Shown: positions 7,012 to 13,931, counted from the first letter of the stretch. The stretch is 16,536 bases of DNA from CAYOVG01 sp964407285 (GCA_964407285.1 CAYOVG010000139.1:1-16536), one strand, 5' to 3'. Notes: generated by a model from the letters alone, not told the origin. Numbers and translations: made by a program.

Positions 7012-7336
7012 ATCCGCGTGTAAGCCTTGTGACGCGGTTCGAACGCCCTCGCGGGGGGGAGCAACGGCTGCGTGAGGCCTTTTGAACCCTGTGCCGGAAT
7101 TGCTCGTTGAAGCTGAATTGATATCGTCCGTGGCATCGCGTTGACCGCTGTTTGGCATGTTTATCGTATCGTATTCGTCTCGTAAGAGTCCCGTAAAAGT
7201 GTCATTGAATGCAGGCATGCAGCGCGTTTGGGGGCCTCGGACGCCGAAAGGGAAATAAAATGTGCGGAGGCGTAAGAAGCCGTGTGTGAAAAGGGGCCAA
7301 CTTTCGGATTGCGGCTCACCTGGTAATCTCGAAGAT
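7012..7336. other. Unassigned non-coding stretch, possible leader or small RNA
   Basis: No frame here has both a ribosome binding site and a protein-like sequence, apart from a nine-codon ORF at 7260-7289 (M-C-G-G-V-R-S-R-V) with AAGGGA six bases upstream. GGTTC (7034-7038) could pair with GAACC (7083-7087). I compared the stretch by eye with 6S, tmRNA, SRP and RNase P RNA and did not find a convincing match. Confidence 0.4.
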
Positions 7337-7359
7337 GCCGGCGCCGGAGTGGCGCCGGC
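7337..7359 (+). other. Very GC-rich perfect stem-loop upstream of yaiI
   Basis: GCCGGCGCC (7337-7345) and GGCGCCGGC (7351-7359) form a nine-base-pair G/C-only stem with loop GGAGT. No T-run follows. It lies 50 bases before the yaiI start, where it could affect message stability or translation. Confidence 0.55.
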
Positions 7360-7409
7360 GCGGACATTACGACCATCGGAACCCGGACTGCCGCAACGAA
7401 AGGCCGGAG

Positions 7410-7871
7410 ATGAAAATATGGGTGGATGCGGACGCCTGTCCGGCTCCGGTCAAGGAATTGATCATCCGGACCGCCAGGCGGCTCGGGATACGGGCGGTCT
7501 TCGTCGCCAACAAGCCCATCGGAGTTCCGGAGTCCGCCTACGTCGCCACGATAAGAGTCGGGATGGGGCCGGAAGCCGTCGACGAATACATCGCCGGGCA
7601 GGCCGAAGCGGGCGACTTCGCCGTTACGCAGGACATTCCCCTGGCGTCCGTTCTGGTCCCGAAAAATGTCGTGGTAATAAGCCCTCGCGGTGAACTCTTC
7701 ACCGAAGAGAACATCCGGGAAAGACTCTCCATTCGAAATTTCATGCACGATATCCGCGAGGCCGGGGTCGTCACTCCCGGTCCCCGCCCGCTCGGCCAAA
7801 AAGAAAAACAGCGCTTTTCGGATACGCTCGACAGGGAACTTACGAAGGCCGGAGTACGAAAGAACAGGTAG
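7410..7871 (+). CDS. yaiI: YaiI/YqxD family protein (DUF188)
   Basis: A 153-residue soluble protein matching the YaiI/YqxD (UPF0178, DUF188) family, whose members are about 150 residues. Diagnostic stretches are the N-terminal MKIWVDADACPAPVKE, FVANKPIGVP, an acidic DFAVTQDIPLA near residues 70-80 and VISPRGELFTEENI. The acidic pattern resembles PIN/NYN-like nuclease folds, but no activity is established, so none is assigned. The ATG at 7410 follows GGCCGGAG; the same frame is open from 7335 but would include the GC-rich hairpin, which is unlikely as coding sequence. pagL follows 95 bases later on the same strand. Confidence 0.92.
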   Translation: MKIWVDADACPAPVKELIIRTARRLGIRAVFVANKPIGVPESAYVATIRVGMGPEAVDEYIAGQAEAGDFAVTQDIPLASVLVPKNVVVISPRGELFTEENIRERLSIRNFMHDIREAGVVTPGPRPLGQKEKQRFSDTLDRELTKAGVRKNR

Positions 7872-7966
7872 GCTCCCATGTTCTTTGCTGGACTTTAGAG
7901 CGAATCCCTCATAAAGTACATGCAAGAAAATGCATATTCCAGACCATGTATTGCGAGGGAGTATTA

Positions 7967-8638
7967 ATGACAAGATCGACGCTTCGTATTCTGCTTTGCT
8001 GTACTCTGATCCCGCTCGCGCTGACCGGCGCGGCGCTGCGCGCATCGGCCGAACCTTCGGGAATCGCCGGAATGGACCCGGCCGCCCGCTCCCACGCTTC
8101 CACCCCGGGGCAGGGGGACCCGTACGGCGGATTTCGGGCGGGACGGATGAGCGCGTCCTTTGTAGTCGGGGCCGGACCCGGAGCCAAAATATTCGGGAGT
8201 CACCTGGCGCACGACCTGGCCGGCGCATCCGCGCAGTTGGGGTGGGTCCTTACCGACGTGCGCGCGCCGGGCAGGTGGTATGCGGGCAACTGGGAGTTGG
8301 CGGCCGAGTTGTTCGCCGGGAGCCAGTTCAACCCCGATGCCCGTTATGTCGTCGGGTTGGGACCGCTCCTTCGCTATAACTTCATCACGGGTACTCCTTT
8401 CGTTCCGTTCGTCGGTTTGGGCGCGGGGATGGCGATAACGGACATCGGCGAGCCCGATCTGAGCACGCGCTACCAGTTCTTCCCCCAGTTCGGCTTCGGA
8501 ACGGCTTACTTTCTGCGTGGCGACATGGCCGTCACGGCGGAGTTGCGGTTGCTGCACCTGTCCAACGCCGGCCTCGAGACCCCCAACCAGGGCGTCAACA
8601 CCTTCTTTCTGGGGCTCGGCTTCAAGTGGTTTTTCTGA
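7967..8638 (+). CDS. pagL: Lipid A 3-O-deacylase / acyloxyacyl hydrolase (PagL family)
   Basis: An outer-membrane beta-barrel of 223 residues, predicted to remove a 3-O-linked acyl chain from lipid A. The N-terminus is a signal peptide (hydrophobic residues about 7-26, cleavage near ASA). Alternating hydrophobic strands follow, ending in an aromatic C-terminus (FKWFF) typical of outer-membrane barrels. The PagL signature HLSNAGL near the C-terminus supplies the catalytic pair His197 and Ser199. The position I align with the third triad residue, Glu in Pseudomonas PagL, appears to be Asn211 here (in PNQGVN). The ATG at 7967 has GAGGGAG five to six bases upstream, better than an ATG at 7946. 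About 60 residues between signal and first strand are longer than in the Pseudomonas enzyme. A terminator-like pair of hairpins follows. Confidence 0.85.
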   Translation: MTRSTLRILLCCTLIPLALTGAALRASAEPSGIAGMDPAARSHASTPGQGDPYGGFRAGRMSASFVVGAGPGAKIFGSHLAHDLAGASAQLGWVLTDVRAPGRWYAGNWELAAELFAGSQFNPDARYVVGLGPLLRYNFITGTPFVPFVGLGAGMAITDIGEPDLSTRYQFFPQFGFGTAYFLRGDMAVTAELRLLHLSNAGLETPNQGVNTFFLGLGFKWFF

Positions 8639-8662
8639 TCCGCGATTTATCCGGGCGGCGTC

Positions 8663-8706
8663 GGGCGGCGATGCCGCCCCCGGCAGAGTGGGAGCCGGCG
8701 TCTTTT
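8663..8706 (+). terminator. Two adjacent hairpins with a T-rich tail after pagL
   Basis: GGGCGGC-GAT-GCCGCCC (8663-8679) is a perfect seven-pair stem. CCGGC (8680-8684) then pairs with GCCGG (8694-8698). Pyrimidine-rich TTTT/TCTTT tracts follow from 8703. It is the best terminator candidate for pagL, although the T-run is short and starts four bases after the second stem. Confidence 0.5.
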
Positions 8707-8734
8707 CGTCTCTTTCCGTTCCCGTCTCCTCGGA

Positions 8735-8763
8735 TTGACAGGACCGGCGGAAATTCTTAGAGT
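8735..8763 (+). promoter_or_regulatory. Sigma70-type promoter of the citrate synthase operon
   Basis: A perfect -35 box TTGACA (8735-8740), 17 bases, and TAGAGT (8758-8763). Transcription would start near 8770, leaving a leader of about 130 nt. Confidence 0.72.
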
Positions 8764-8783
8764 GATTAGACGATATGGTGTGA

Positions 8784-8838
8784 AGGGAGCGGATACGTAC
8801 GCTCTTCTCCGGGCATCCGGAGTCATTCCCGCTTTTTT
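8784..8838 (+). promoter_or_regulatory. Attenuator-like set of alternative hairpins in the citrate synthase leader
   Basis: GAGCG (8787-8791) pairs with CGCTC (8800-8804). CTCCGG (8807-8812) pairs perfectly with CCGGAG (8817-8822). AGCGG (8788-8792) can instead pair with CCGCT (8829-8833), which runs directly into TTTTTT (8833-8838). The first and third pairings exclude each other, and the third has the form of an intrinsic terminator, so read-through could be conditional. Structure only; the signal is unknown. Confidence 0.4.
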
Positions 8839-8853
8839 GTATAAATATCGTCT

Positions 8854-8867
8854 CATTATCGATAATG
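8854..8867. promoter_or_regulatory. Perfect 14-bp palindrome upstream of citrate synthase
   Basis: CATTATC (8854-8860) is followed immediately by its reverse complement GATAATG (8861-8867). It lies 32 bases before the start codon. GATAAT is also a good -10 box for a second promoter with TTGTAT at 8837-8842 (18-base spacing), so the palindrome could be an operator over that promoter. Confidence 0.5.
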
Positions 8868-8899
8868 TCGTGTGACACCCATTCATCGGAGGAGAGCAG

Positions 8900-10102
8900 A
8901 TGGTGGAAGCGGCCCAGGAGGTTCGTGTAAAGAATACGGGTTTGCGCGGTATTGCCGTGGCTGATACCAAGATCAGCTACATCGACGGGGAGAAGGGGAT
9001 TCTCATCTACAGAGGGTACCGGATAGAGGAGCTGGCGCAGAGGTCGACCTTTCCGGAAACTGCCTACCTCCTTTTGAACGGGACTCTCCCCACGCAGGAG
9101 CAGTTGGCCGTTTTCGAAACCCGGCTCGCGAAAGCCCGGCAAGTCCCAAGTTTCATCTTCGATACCTACTCGAAGCTGCCCAGGAACGCCAACCCCATGG
9201 ATGTGCTTCAGGCGACCGTCCCGCTCCTGGCCACGGATGATCCCGACCTCGGCGTGGAAAAGCGGGATGCCGCCGAACGCATGGCGGTCCGGCTCATCGC
9301 CCGGTTTCCCGTCGTCGTGGCCGCCTGGGACAGAATCAGAAAAGGGCTCGCCCCCGTTGCTCCGGACGAATCCCTGTCCCATGCCGCCAATTTCCTGTGG
9401 ATGCTCCACGGCGAGCGGCCCGGCGAGGAAACGGCCCGAGACCTGGATGTGTGTCTCATCCTGCATGCCGACCACACCTTCAACGCTTCCACGTTCGCCT
9501 GCCGCGAGGTGGTGTCCACGAGGGCCCATATGTACGCGGGAGTGGCCGCGGGCATCGGGGCGCTCTCGGGGAGCCTGCACGGGGGAGCCAATGAGCGCGT
9601 GATGAAGATGCTCTTTCAGATCATGGGGGAAATCGAATCGGAGGAGAGTATCGAAAGCTGGGTGAAGAAACACATGGGCCATGGAGAGCGGGTCATGGGG
9701 ATGGGGCATGCGGTCTACAAAACCACCGATCCGAGGGCCGTGATCCTCAAGCGCATGTCCGAGGAATTGGGCAGGAGGACGGGGCAGGAACAGTGGTACC
9801 GGCTGCTCAGCCAGCTCGAAAATGCCGCCAACGAGGAATTCCGCAAGAAGGGCAAGGACACCATCAAGACGAACGTCGATTTCTACAGCGGTTCCGTCTA
9901 CCACGTCATGGGCATCCCGACCGATCTTATGACGCCCATCTTTGCGATTTCGAGAATTGCCGGGTGGTGCGCGCACATCATCGAGGAGCAGTTCGCGGAA
10001 GCCCAGGGAAAACCGGCGCTCTACCGGCCCCAGGCGGAATATATCGGCGATTACTGCGGTCCCATGGGCTGTGTGTACCAGCCTATGGATGTGAGGGCCT
10101 GA
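8900..10102 (+). CDS. gltA: Citrate synthase family protein (citrate or 2-methylcitrate synthase)
   Basis: A 400-residue cytosolic enzyme of the short, dimeric citrate synthase class (about 370-400 residues, without the long N-terminus of E. coli GltA). It condenses oxaloacetate with acetyl-CoA, or propionyl-CoA if it is a methylcitrate synthase. The catalytic residues are in place: His227 in GSLHGG, His270 in GMGHAVY and Asp327 in NVDFYSG. The Asp lies 57 residues after the second His, as in E. coli. The N-terminal GLRGIAVADTKISYIDGEKGILIYRGY is the usual family opening. The ATG at 8900 has GGAGGAGAG upstream. An iron-sulfur subunit gene follows after 30 bases, so the two form an operon. An MmgE/PrpD gene 1.4 kb downstream keeps the methylcitrate option open; sequence alone does not decide it. 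Confidence 0.93.
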   Translation: MVEAAQEVRVKNTGLRGIAVADTKISYIDGEKGILIYRGYRIEELAQRSTFPETAYLLLNGTLPTQEQLAVFETRLAKARQVPSFIFDTYSKLPRNANPMDVLQATVPLLATDDPDLGVEKRDAAERMAVRLIARFPVVVAAWDRIRKGLAPVAPDESLSHAANFLWMLHGERPGEETARDLDVCLILHADHTFNASTFACREVVSTRAHMYAGVAAGIGALSGSLHGGANERVMKMLFQIMGEIESEESIESWVKKHMGHGERVMGMGHAVYKTTDPRAVILKRMSEELGRRTGQEQWYRLLSQLENAANEEFRKKGKDTIKTNVDFYSGSVYHVMGIPTDLMTPIFAISRIAGWCAHIIEEQFAEAQGKPALYRPQAEYIGDYCGPMGCVYQPMDVRA

Positions 10103-10132
10103 TATGGAACGTCAGGGAAGGGGGGTGCCGGC

Positions 10133-10849
10133 GTGGTGGAGATGAAGTTCAAGATATACAGGTATGATCCCAAGGTCGATGCGGGCCCGTATTTCAAGCA
10201 CTATACCGTCGAGGCCGAACCGCGGGAGCGGATACTGGATTGCCTGAACCGCATCAAGTGGGAACAGGACGGCTCCCTGGCGTACAGGAGTTCGTGCGGC
10301 CATGGAGTGTGCGGCTCCGACGGCATGAAGATAAACGGGACCTGCGGCCTTGCCTGCCAGAAGCTGGTCAAGGATTACAGTTGTAACCAGGTGGTGCTTG
10401 AGCCTTTGCCGATGTTTCCGGTCCTCAAGGACCTCATCGTGGACATGGACGATTTCCTCGAAGGGATACGGCGGATTCGCCCGTATCTCATTCCCGGCGG
10501 TCCGCCTCCCGAAAAGGAGCGCAAACAGAGCCCGGAGGAACGGAAGAAGTTCGACGATGTGATCCGCTGCATCCTTTGCGCGTGCTGCACGGCTTCGTGC
10601 CCGGTCAGGTGGAGAGACAACGATTTCATGGGCCCCGCGGCGCTGGCGTGGGCGTACCGGTTCATCAACGATTCGCGGGACAGCGAGTTGGTCGAGCGTC
10701 TCCGGCGGATCGACAATCCGGAAGGCGCTCCGGGGTGCGTGAATTACTTCGAGTGCACGCGCGTTTGCCCCAAGGAGATCCCCATTACGAAATCGATCAA
10801 TGTGTTGAAGAGGGAAATCCGGGATAACCTCGAAGAGAAGCGGAAGTGA
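10133..10849 (+). CDS. sdhB: Succinate dehydrogenase/fumarate reductase iron-sulfur subunit
   Basis: The electron-transfer subunit of a succinate:quinone oxidoreductase, 238 residues, normal for SdhB/FrdB. The [2Fe-2S] site is SSCGHGVCGSDGMKING...LAC with Cys55, Cys60, Asp63 and Cys75; the Asp in place of the third Cys also occurs in E. coli SdhB. The C-terminal ferredoxin half has CILCACCTASCP (Cys146, 149, 152, 156) and GCVNYFECTRVCPKEIP, enough for the [4Fe-4S] and [3Fe-4S] clusters. The start is a GTG at 10133, eight bases after a GGAAGGGGGG ribosome binding site; a second GTG at 10136 is possible. It follows citrate synthase by 30 bases. No flavoprotein (SdhA) or membrane anchor (SdhC) gene is in the window, so partner subunits must be encoded elsewhere. 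SdhB and FrdB cannot be told apart here. Confidence 0.93.
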   Translation: MVEMKFKIYRYDPKVDAGPYFKHYTVEAEPRERILDCLNRIKWEQDGSLAYRSSCGHGVCGSDGMKINGTCGLACQKLVKDYSCNQVVLEPLPMFPVLKDLIVDMDDFLEGIRRIRPYLIPGGPPPEKERKQSPEERKKFDDVIRCILCACCTASCPVRWRDNDFMGPAALAWAYRFINDSRDSELVERLRRIDNPEGAPGCVNYFECTRVCPKEIPITKSINVLKREIRDNLEEKRK

Positions 10850-10919
10850 GACGATGATCGGAGGGTGGCGCAAGGCTTTGGCAGCGCCCGCCGTCCGCCG
10901 CGCATTTGCATTGATTGTT

Positions 10920-10954
10920 GGTGGGCTTCGTTTTTTGCCCGCCCGGCCGGGTTT
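10920..10954 (+). terminator. Weak terminator-like hairpins after sdhB
   Basis: GGTGGGC (10920-10926) pairs with GCCCGCC (10937-10943), with one G-T pair, around a T-rich loop. The palindrome CCCGGCCGGG (10942-10951) then runs into TTT. The two compete for bases and the T-run is short, so this is only a candidate. Confidence 0.3.
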
Positions 10955-11051
10955 AAGGCAAAACAGGAACGAATAGGAGGCGCACGGAGCACATAGGGGG
11001 GGATATCCGGGGTATAAGGATGCGGAATCGGGATGATCGGACGGTCCCGGC

Positions 11052-11085
11052 CGGGAGCCTGTCGATATTTGGTCGATAGGACCCG
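11052..11085 (+). other. Long imperfect stem-loop in the sdhB-MmgE gap
   Basis: CCTGTCGA (11058-11065) pairs with TCGATAGG (11073-11080), including one G-T pair, around a seven-base loop. CGGG (11052-11055) and CCCG (11082-11085) extend it past a small internal loop. I do not recognise it. The rest of 10955-11235 shows no gene. Confidence 0.4.
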
Positions 11086-11235
11086 CGGGGTCGATCCACG
11101 CGGGCGTTGCGCGCCCTGTGGAAATCCGGCGTCCGGTTTGCGGCGTCCGGTCCCGGTTCTCCGTCTCCTGTGCGCTCTTTGCGCCTCCTTTTTTTCCGTG
11201 CCTCAGGACCGCTCGCGCCGGACCCGCACGACCCG

Positions 11236-11424
11236 CAACCCGGCGTCTTGCCCATCATTCACATTGGACGGTTGCAGCGCCGAAGTGGAACAACCCGCAA
11301 CCCGAAAGACAAGAGGCCCGAAATGGACCATCGTAAACCCGAGGACCTCGACAACCCCCAACCCGGCGCCTTACCCATCATTCACATTGGACGGTTGCAG
11401 CGCCGAAGTGGAACAACCCGCAAC
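11236..11424 (+). repeat. 66-bp direct repeat, two copies 123 bp apart
   Basis: 11236-11301 and 11359-11424 are the same 66-base element with two differences (T/C and G/A at element positions 11 and 15). Each begins with CAACCCGGCG, contains ATTCACATTGGACGGTTGCA and ends GTGGAACAACCCGCAAC. The second copy runs into the heptamer array. The period of 123 is a multiple of three, so several frames stay open across both copies, but no frame has a ribosome binding site or family-like protein. Confidence 0.85.
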
Positions 11425-11494
11425 TCGCAACCCGCAACCCGTAACCCGTAACGCGCAACCCGCAACCCGCAACTCGTACGCAACCCCCAACAGG
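11414..11494 (+). repeat. CAACCCG heptamer tandem array
   Basis: From 11414 to 11476 there are nine uninterrupted seven-base units, mostly CAACCCG, with CAACTCG, TAACCCG and TAACGCG variants. After TACG, two more degenerate units (CAACCCC and CAACAGG) reach 11494. The last unit overlaps the AGGAG ribosome binding site (11492-11496) of the MmgE/PrpD gene. Confidence 0.85.
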
Positions 11495-11502
11495 AGAAAT
11501 AC

Positions 11503-12876
11503 ATGACCGTAGCGGAAGAACTGGCCGCCTTTATCGTGAAGGCTTCCTACGATGATTTATCCGATTCCGCCGTGATGCAACTGAAGATCCGGGTCCTGGA
11601 CAGTCTCGGGTGCGCCCTGGGGGCGCTGGACGGAGAACCTGTGAAGGCCGTCCGGAAGCAGTTGGACGACTTCGGCGGAAACCCCCTTTGCACCCTCATC
11701 GGCGGGGGACGCACCTCCCCGGACCGTGCGGCGTTCTACAACGGCGCCCTGGTCCGGTACCTCGATTTCAACGACAGCTACCTGGCCAAACACGAAACCT
11801 GCCATCCCAGCGACAACCTGGCGTCCGTGCTCGCCGCGGCGGAATACGCGGGGAAGAGCGGGAAGGACCTCCTGACCGCCCTGGCCGTGGCGTACCAGGT
11901 CCAGTGCCGCCTGAGCGATGAGGCCCCGGTGCGGGCGAAGGGCTTCGACCATACCACGCAGGGATCGTATGCTGTCGGGGCCGGAGTCGCCAAGGCGCTC
12001 GGATTGAACGTGGAGCAGGCGGCCAATGCCGTCGCCCTTTGCGGAACTCCGTACAATGCGCTTCGCGTGACGCGGACGGGAGCGCTTTCCAACTGGAAGG
12101 GGCTCGCCTATCCCAATACCGGCTTCGGATGTACGCATTCGGCCTTCCTGGCGATGCGCTCAATCACCGGGCCGCTCGAAGTGTTCGAGGGAAACAAGGG
12201 CTTCAAGGAAGCCATCGCGGGGGAATTCAAAATAGACTGGGCGGCGGAGGACCTGGAAAGGGTCAACCGGACCATAGTGAAGAAATTCAATGCCGAAATC
12301 CATTCTCAGACGGCCATCGAGGGCATCCTGGAGCTCAAGGAGCAGCACGGCTTCGGCGCCGAGGATATCTCGCTCCTGGAAATCCGGATCTTCGATGTGG
12401 CCTACAATATCATAGGCGGCGGCGAGGAGGGCGACAAGACCGTCGTGCGTACCAAGGAGGAGGCGGACCACAGTCTGCAGTACATGGTGGCCGCGGCCAT
12501 CCTGGACGGACAGGTGATGCCCGAGCAGTACAGCCCGGAGCGTATCATAAGGGAGGACATACAGCGCCTTCTCACGCGGGTCAAGGTCATGCCCGACGAT
12601 GTCTTCACGGCGCGCTTTCCCCGCGAAATGCCCTGTCTCCTGGAGGTCTTCCTGGCCAATGGCGAGGTGCTGACCAAAGAGAAGAGGGATTACGAGGGGT
12701 TCACGACGAATCCCGTCCGCTGGGAGCAGGCTGCCGGGAAGTTCGAACGGCTTGCCGGAGGTTTTGCGGATGCGGACCTGGTCCGGGAGATAACGGATGC
12801 CGTCGGCAACCTGGAAAATCTCCAGGTGGAGGAACTGACGGGGCTTCTGGCGAACGTGGGCGTTCCCGTGGATTGA
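11503..12876 (+). CDS. MmgE/PrpD family protein (2-methylcitrate dehydratase-like)
   Basis: A cytosolic protein of 457 residues, typical of the MmgE/PrpD family (about 450-500). Known members dehydrate 2-methylcitrate (PrpD) or decarboxylate cis-aconitate. The order of family motifs is intact: VLDSLGCALGAL (about residues 30-42), the FYNGALVRYLDFNDSY segment (about 79-94), HPSDNLASVLAAAEY, then DHTTQGSYAVGAGVAKALGL and a C-terminal lobe with FNAEIHSQTAIEGILEL. The ATG at 11503 has AGGAG six bases upstream, part of it inside the heptamer array. The nearest genes are a citrate synthase upstream and a ComA-family gene downstream after 144 bases. Methylcitrate-cycle partners (methylisocitrate lyase, propionyl-CoA synthetase) are not in the window, so the substrate is undecided. 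Confidence 0.88.
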   Translation: MTVAEELAAFIVKASYDDLSDSAVMQLKIRVLDSLGCALGALDGEPVKAVRKQLDDFGGNPLCTLIGGGRTSPDRAAFYNGALVRYLDFNDSYLAKHETCHPSDNLASVLAAAEYAGKSGKDLLTALAVAYQVQCRLSDEAPVRAKGFDHTTQGSYAVGAGVAKALGLNVEQAANAVALCGTPYNALRVTRTGALSNWKGLAYPNTGFGCTHSAFLAMRSITGPLEVFEGNKGFKEAIAGEFKIDWAAEDLERVNRTIVKKFNAEIHSQTAIEGILELKEQHGFGAEDISLLEIRIFDVAYNIIGGGEEGDKTVVRTKEEADHSLQYMVAAAILDGQVMPEQYSPERIIREDIQRLLTRVKVMPDDVFTARFPREMPCLLEVFLANGEVLTKEKRDYEGFTTNPVRWEQAAGKFERLAGGFADADLVREITDAVGNLENLQVEELTGLLANVGVPVD

Positions 12877-13020
12877 TTTTGACGCCGTTGCGGAGCCTGT
12901 TCGCCGCCTGGTCTTCAACGTTCAACGGCGGACGGCGCAGGTCCGTCGTCCGTCCGGTTGGTTGGATGCAGGTTGGTTGGTTGAATACCGTGGACAAGAC
13001 AATTGCCGGGGAGGTTAAGA

Positions 13021-13863
13021 ATGGCCGTAATGCAGAGCGAATCGCAGGAGAGAGCCTTTTCCTTCATCAAGTTGAACGAGCGGCAGCCCAAACCGCGCAA
13101 GCGCGGGGTTACGGAAATCCGCGGCCCTTACTATACGCCCATGGGCACGCGCTACCTCGAGGACATATTCGACACGATGGCCGTGTACGTGGATTCCCTG
13201 AAGTTCGCGGGCGGCTCCTTCTCGCTGATGCCGAGGCGAGCCATACGGGACATCATCGATCTGTGCCATAAGAACGACGTCATGGTTTCGACGGGCGGTT
13301 TCATCGAGTACGTGCTCACGCAGGGGGCGGACGCTGTCGAGAAATACATAGCCGAGTGCAAGGACATCGGTTTCGATATCGTGGAACTGTCCAACGGGTT
13401 CATCACCATACCCGTGGACGATATCCTGCGCCTGGTGGAGAAGGTCGGGAAGGCGGGGATGAAGCCCAAGCCGGAGGTGGGGATTCAGTTCGGGGCGGGC
13501 GGGGCCAGCACGGCGGAGGACCTCGAAGCGGAAGGGACCCGCGATATCGATTGGGCGATCATGGCGGCGAAGCGCTACCTGGATGCGGGGGCCTACATGA
13601 TCATGATCGAGTCCGAAGGCATCACCGAGAGCGTGAAGTCGTGGCGAACGGACGCGCCGGCGAAATTCGTGAACGCCCTCGGGTTGGAGAACGTGATGTT
13701 CGAGGCGGCGGAACCCGACGTGTTCGCCTGGTACATCAAGAACTACGGTCCGGAAGTCAACGTCTTCGTGGATCACAGCCAGATCGTCCAGATCGAATGT
13801 CTGCGGTCGGGGATCTGGGGGACCAAGAGCCTGTGGGGCCGTGTGATCACTTACAAGGGATGA
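13021..13863 (+). CDS. comA: Phosphosulfolactate synthase family protein (ComA)
   Basis: A 280-residue TIM-barrel protein of the ComA family. Characterised members add sulfite to phosphoenolpyruvate to make (2R)-phospho-3-sulfolactate, the first step of coenzyme M synthesis in methanogens; bacterial and plant relatives also exist, some with other roles. Recognisable stretches are KPRKRGVTEIRGPYY near the start, VDSLKFAGGSF (about 58-68), VMVSTGGFIEYVL, GFDIVELSNGFITIP and EVGIQFGAGG, then IESEGITE and VFVDHSQIVQIECLR near the end. The ATG at 13021 has GGGGAGG six bases upstream; the frame is open from a TTG at 13003 but without a better site. ComB, ComC or a bacterial CoM-pathway partner is not in the window, so production of CoM is not shown. 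The upstream gap contains TTGG repeats (12954-12984). A 20-bp palindrome follows. Confidence 0.87.
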   Translation: MAVMQSESQERAFSFIKLNERQPKPRKRGVTEIRGPYYTPMGTRYLEDIFDTMAVYVDSLKFAGGSFSLMPRRAIRDIIDLCHKNDVMVSTGGFIEYVLTQGADAVEKYIAECKDIGFDIVELSNGFITIPVDDILRLVEKVGKAGMKPKPEVGIQFGAGGASTAEDLEAEGTRDIDWAIMAAKRYLDAGAYMIMIESEGITESVKSWRTDAPAKFVNALGLENVMFEAAEPDVFAWYIKNYGPEVNVFVDHSQIVQIECLRSGIWGTKSLWGRVITYKG

Positions 13864-13870
13864 CCCGTGC

Positions 13871-13890
13871 GCCGGTGAGCGCTCACCGGC
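13871..13890 (+). terminator. Perfect 20-bp palindrome after comA
   Basis: GCCGGTGAGC is followed directly by its reverse complement GCTCACCGGC, seven bases after the comA stop. As RNA it gives an eight-pair stem with a GCGC loop. There is no T-run, so it may be a 3'-protecting hairpin or a protein-binding site rather than an intrinsic terminator. Confidence 0.45.
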
Positions 13891-13931
13891 TGAGGGCGGC
13901 ATGAGGCCTGCATGACGAGTCGATTTAGGTC

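Noticed and set aside
7018..7200. 6S RNA
   Set aside because: Some short segments resemble E. coli 6S by eye (GCGGTT, GAGGCCTTTTGAAC), but I could not build the closing stem and central bubble.
6943..7218. 91-codon minus-strand ORF in the radical SAM-yaiI gap
   Set aside because: No ribosome binding site ahead of its start and no recognisable sequence.
7964..9976. 670-codon ORF on the minus strand
   Set aside because: It lies opposite pagL and citrate synthase, which have clear families and ribosome binding sites. Its protein is an Arg/Gly/Pro-rich shadow typical of high-GC DNA.
11033..11506. Plus-strand ORFs through the 66-bp repeats
   Set aside because: Frames stay open because the period is a multiple of three and the heptamers lack stops; no ribosome binding site, no family resemblance, and the end overlaps the MmgE/PrpD start.
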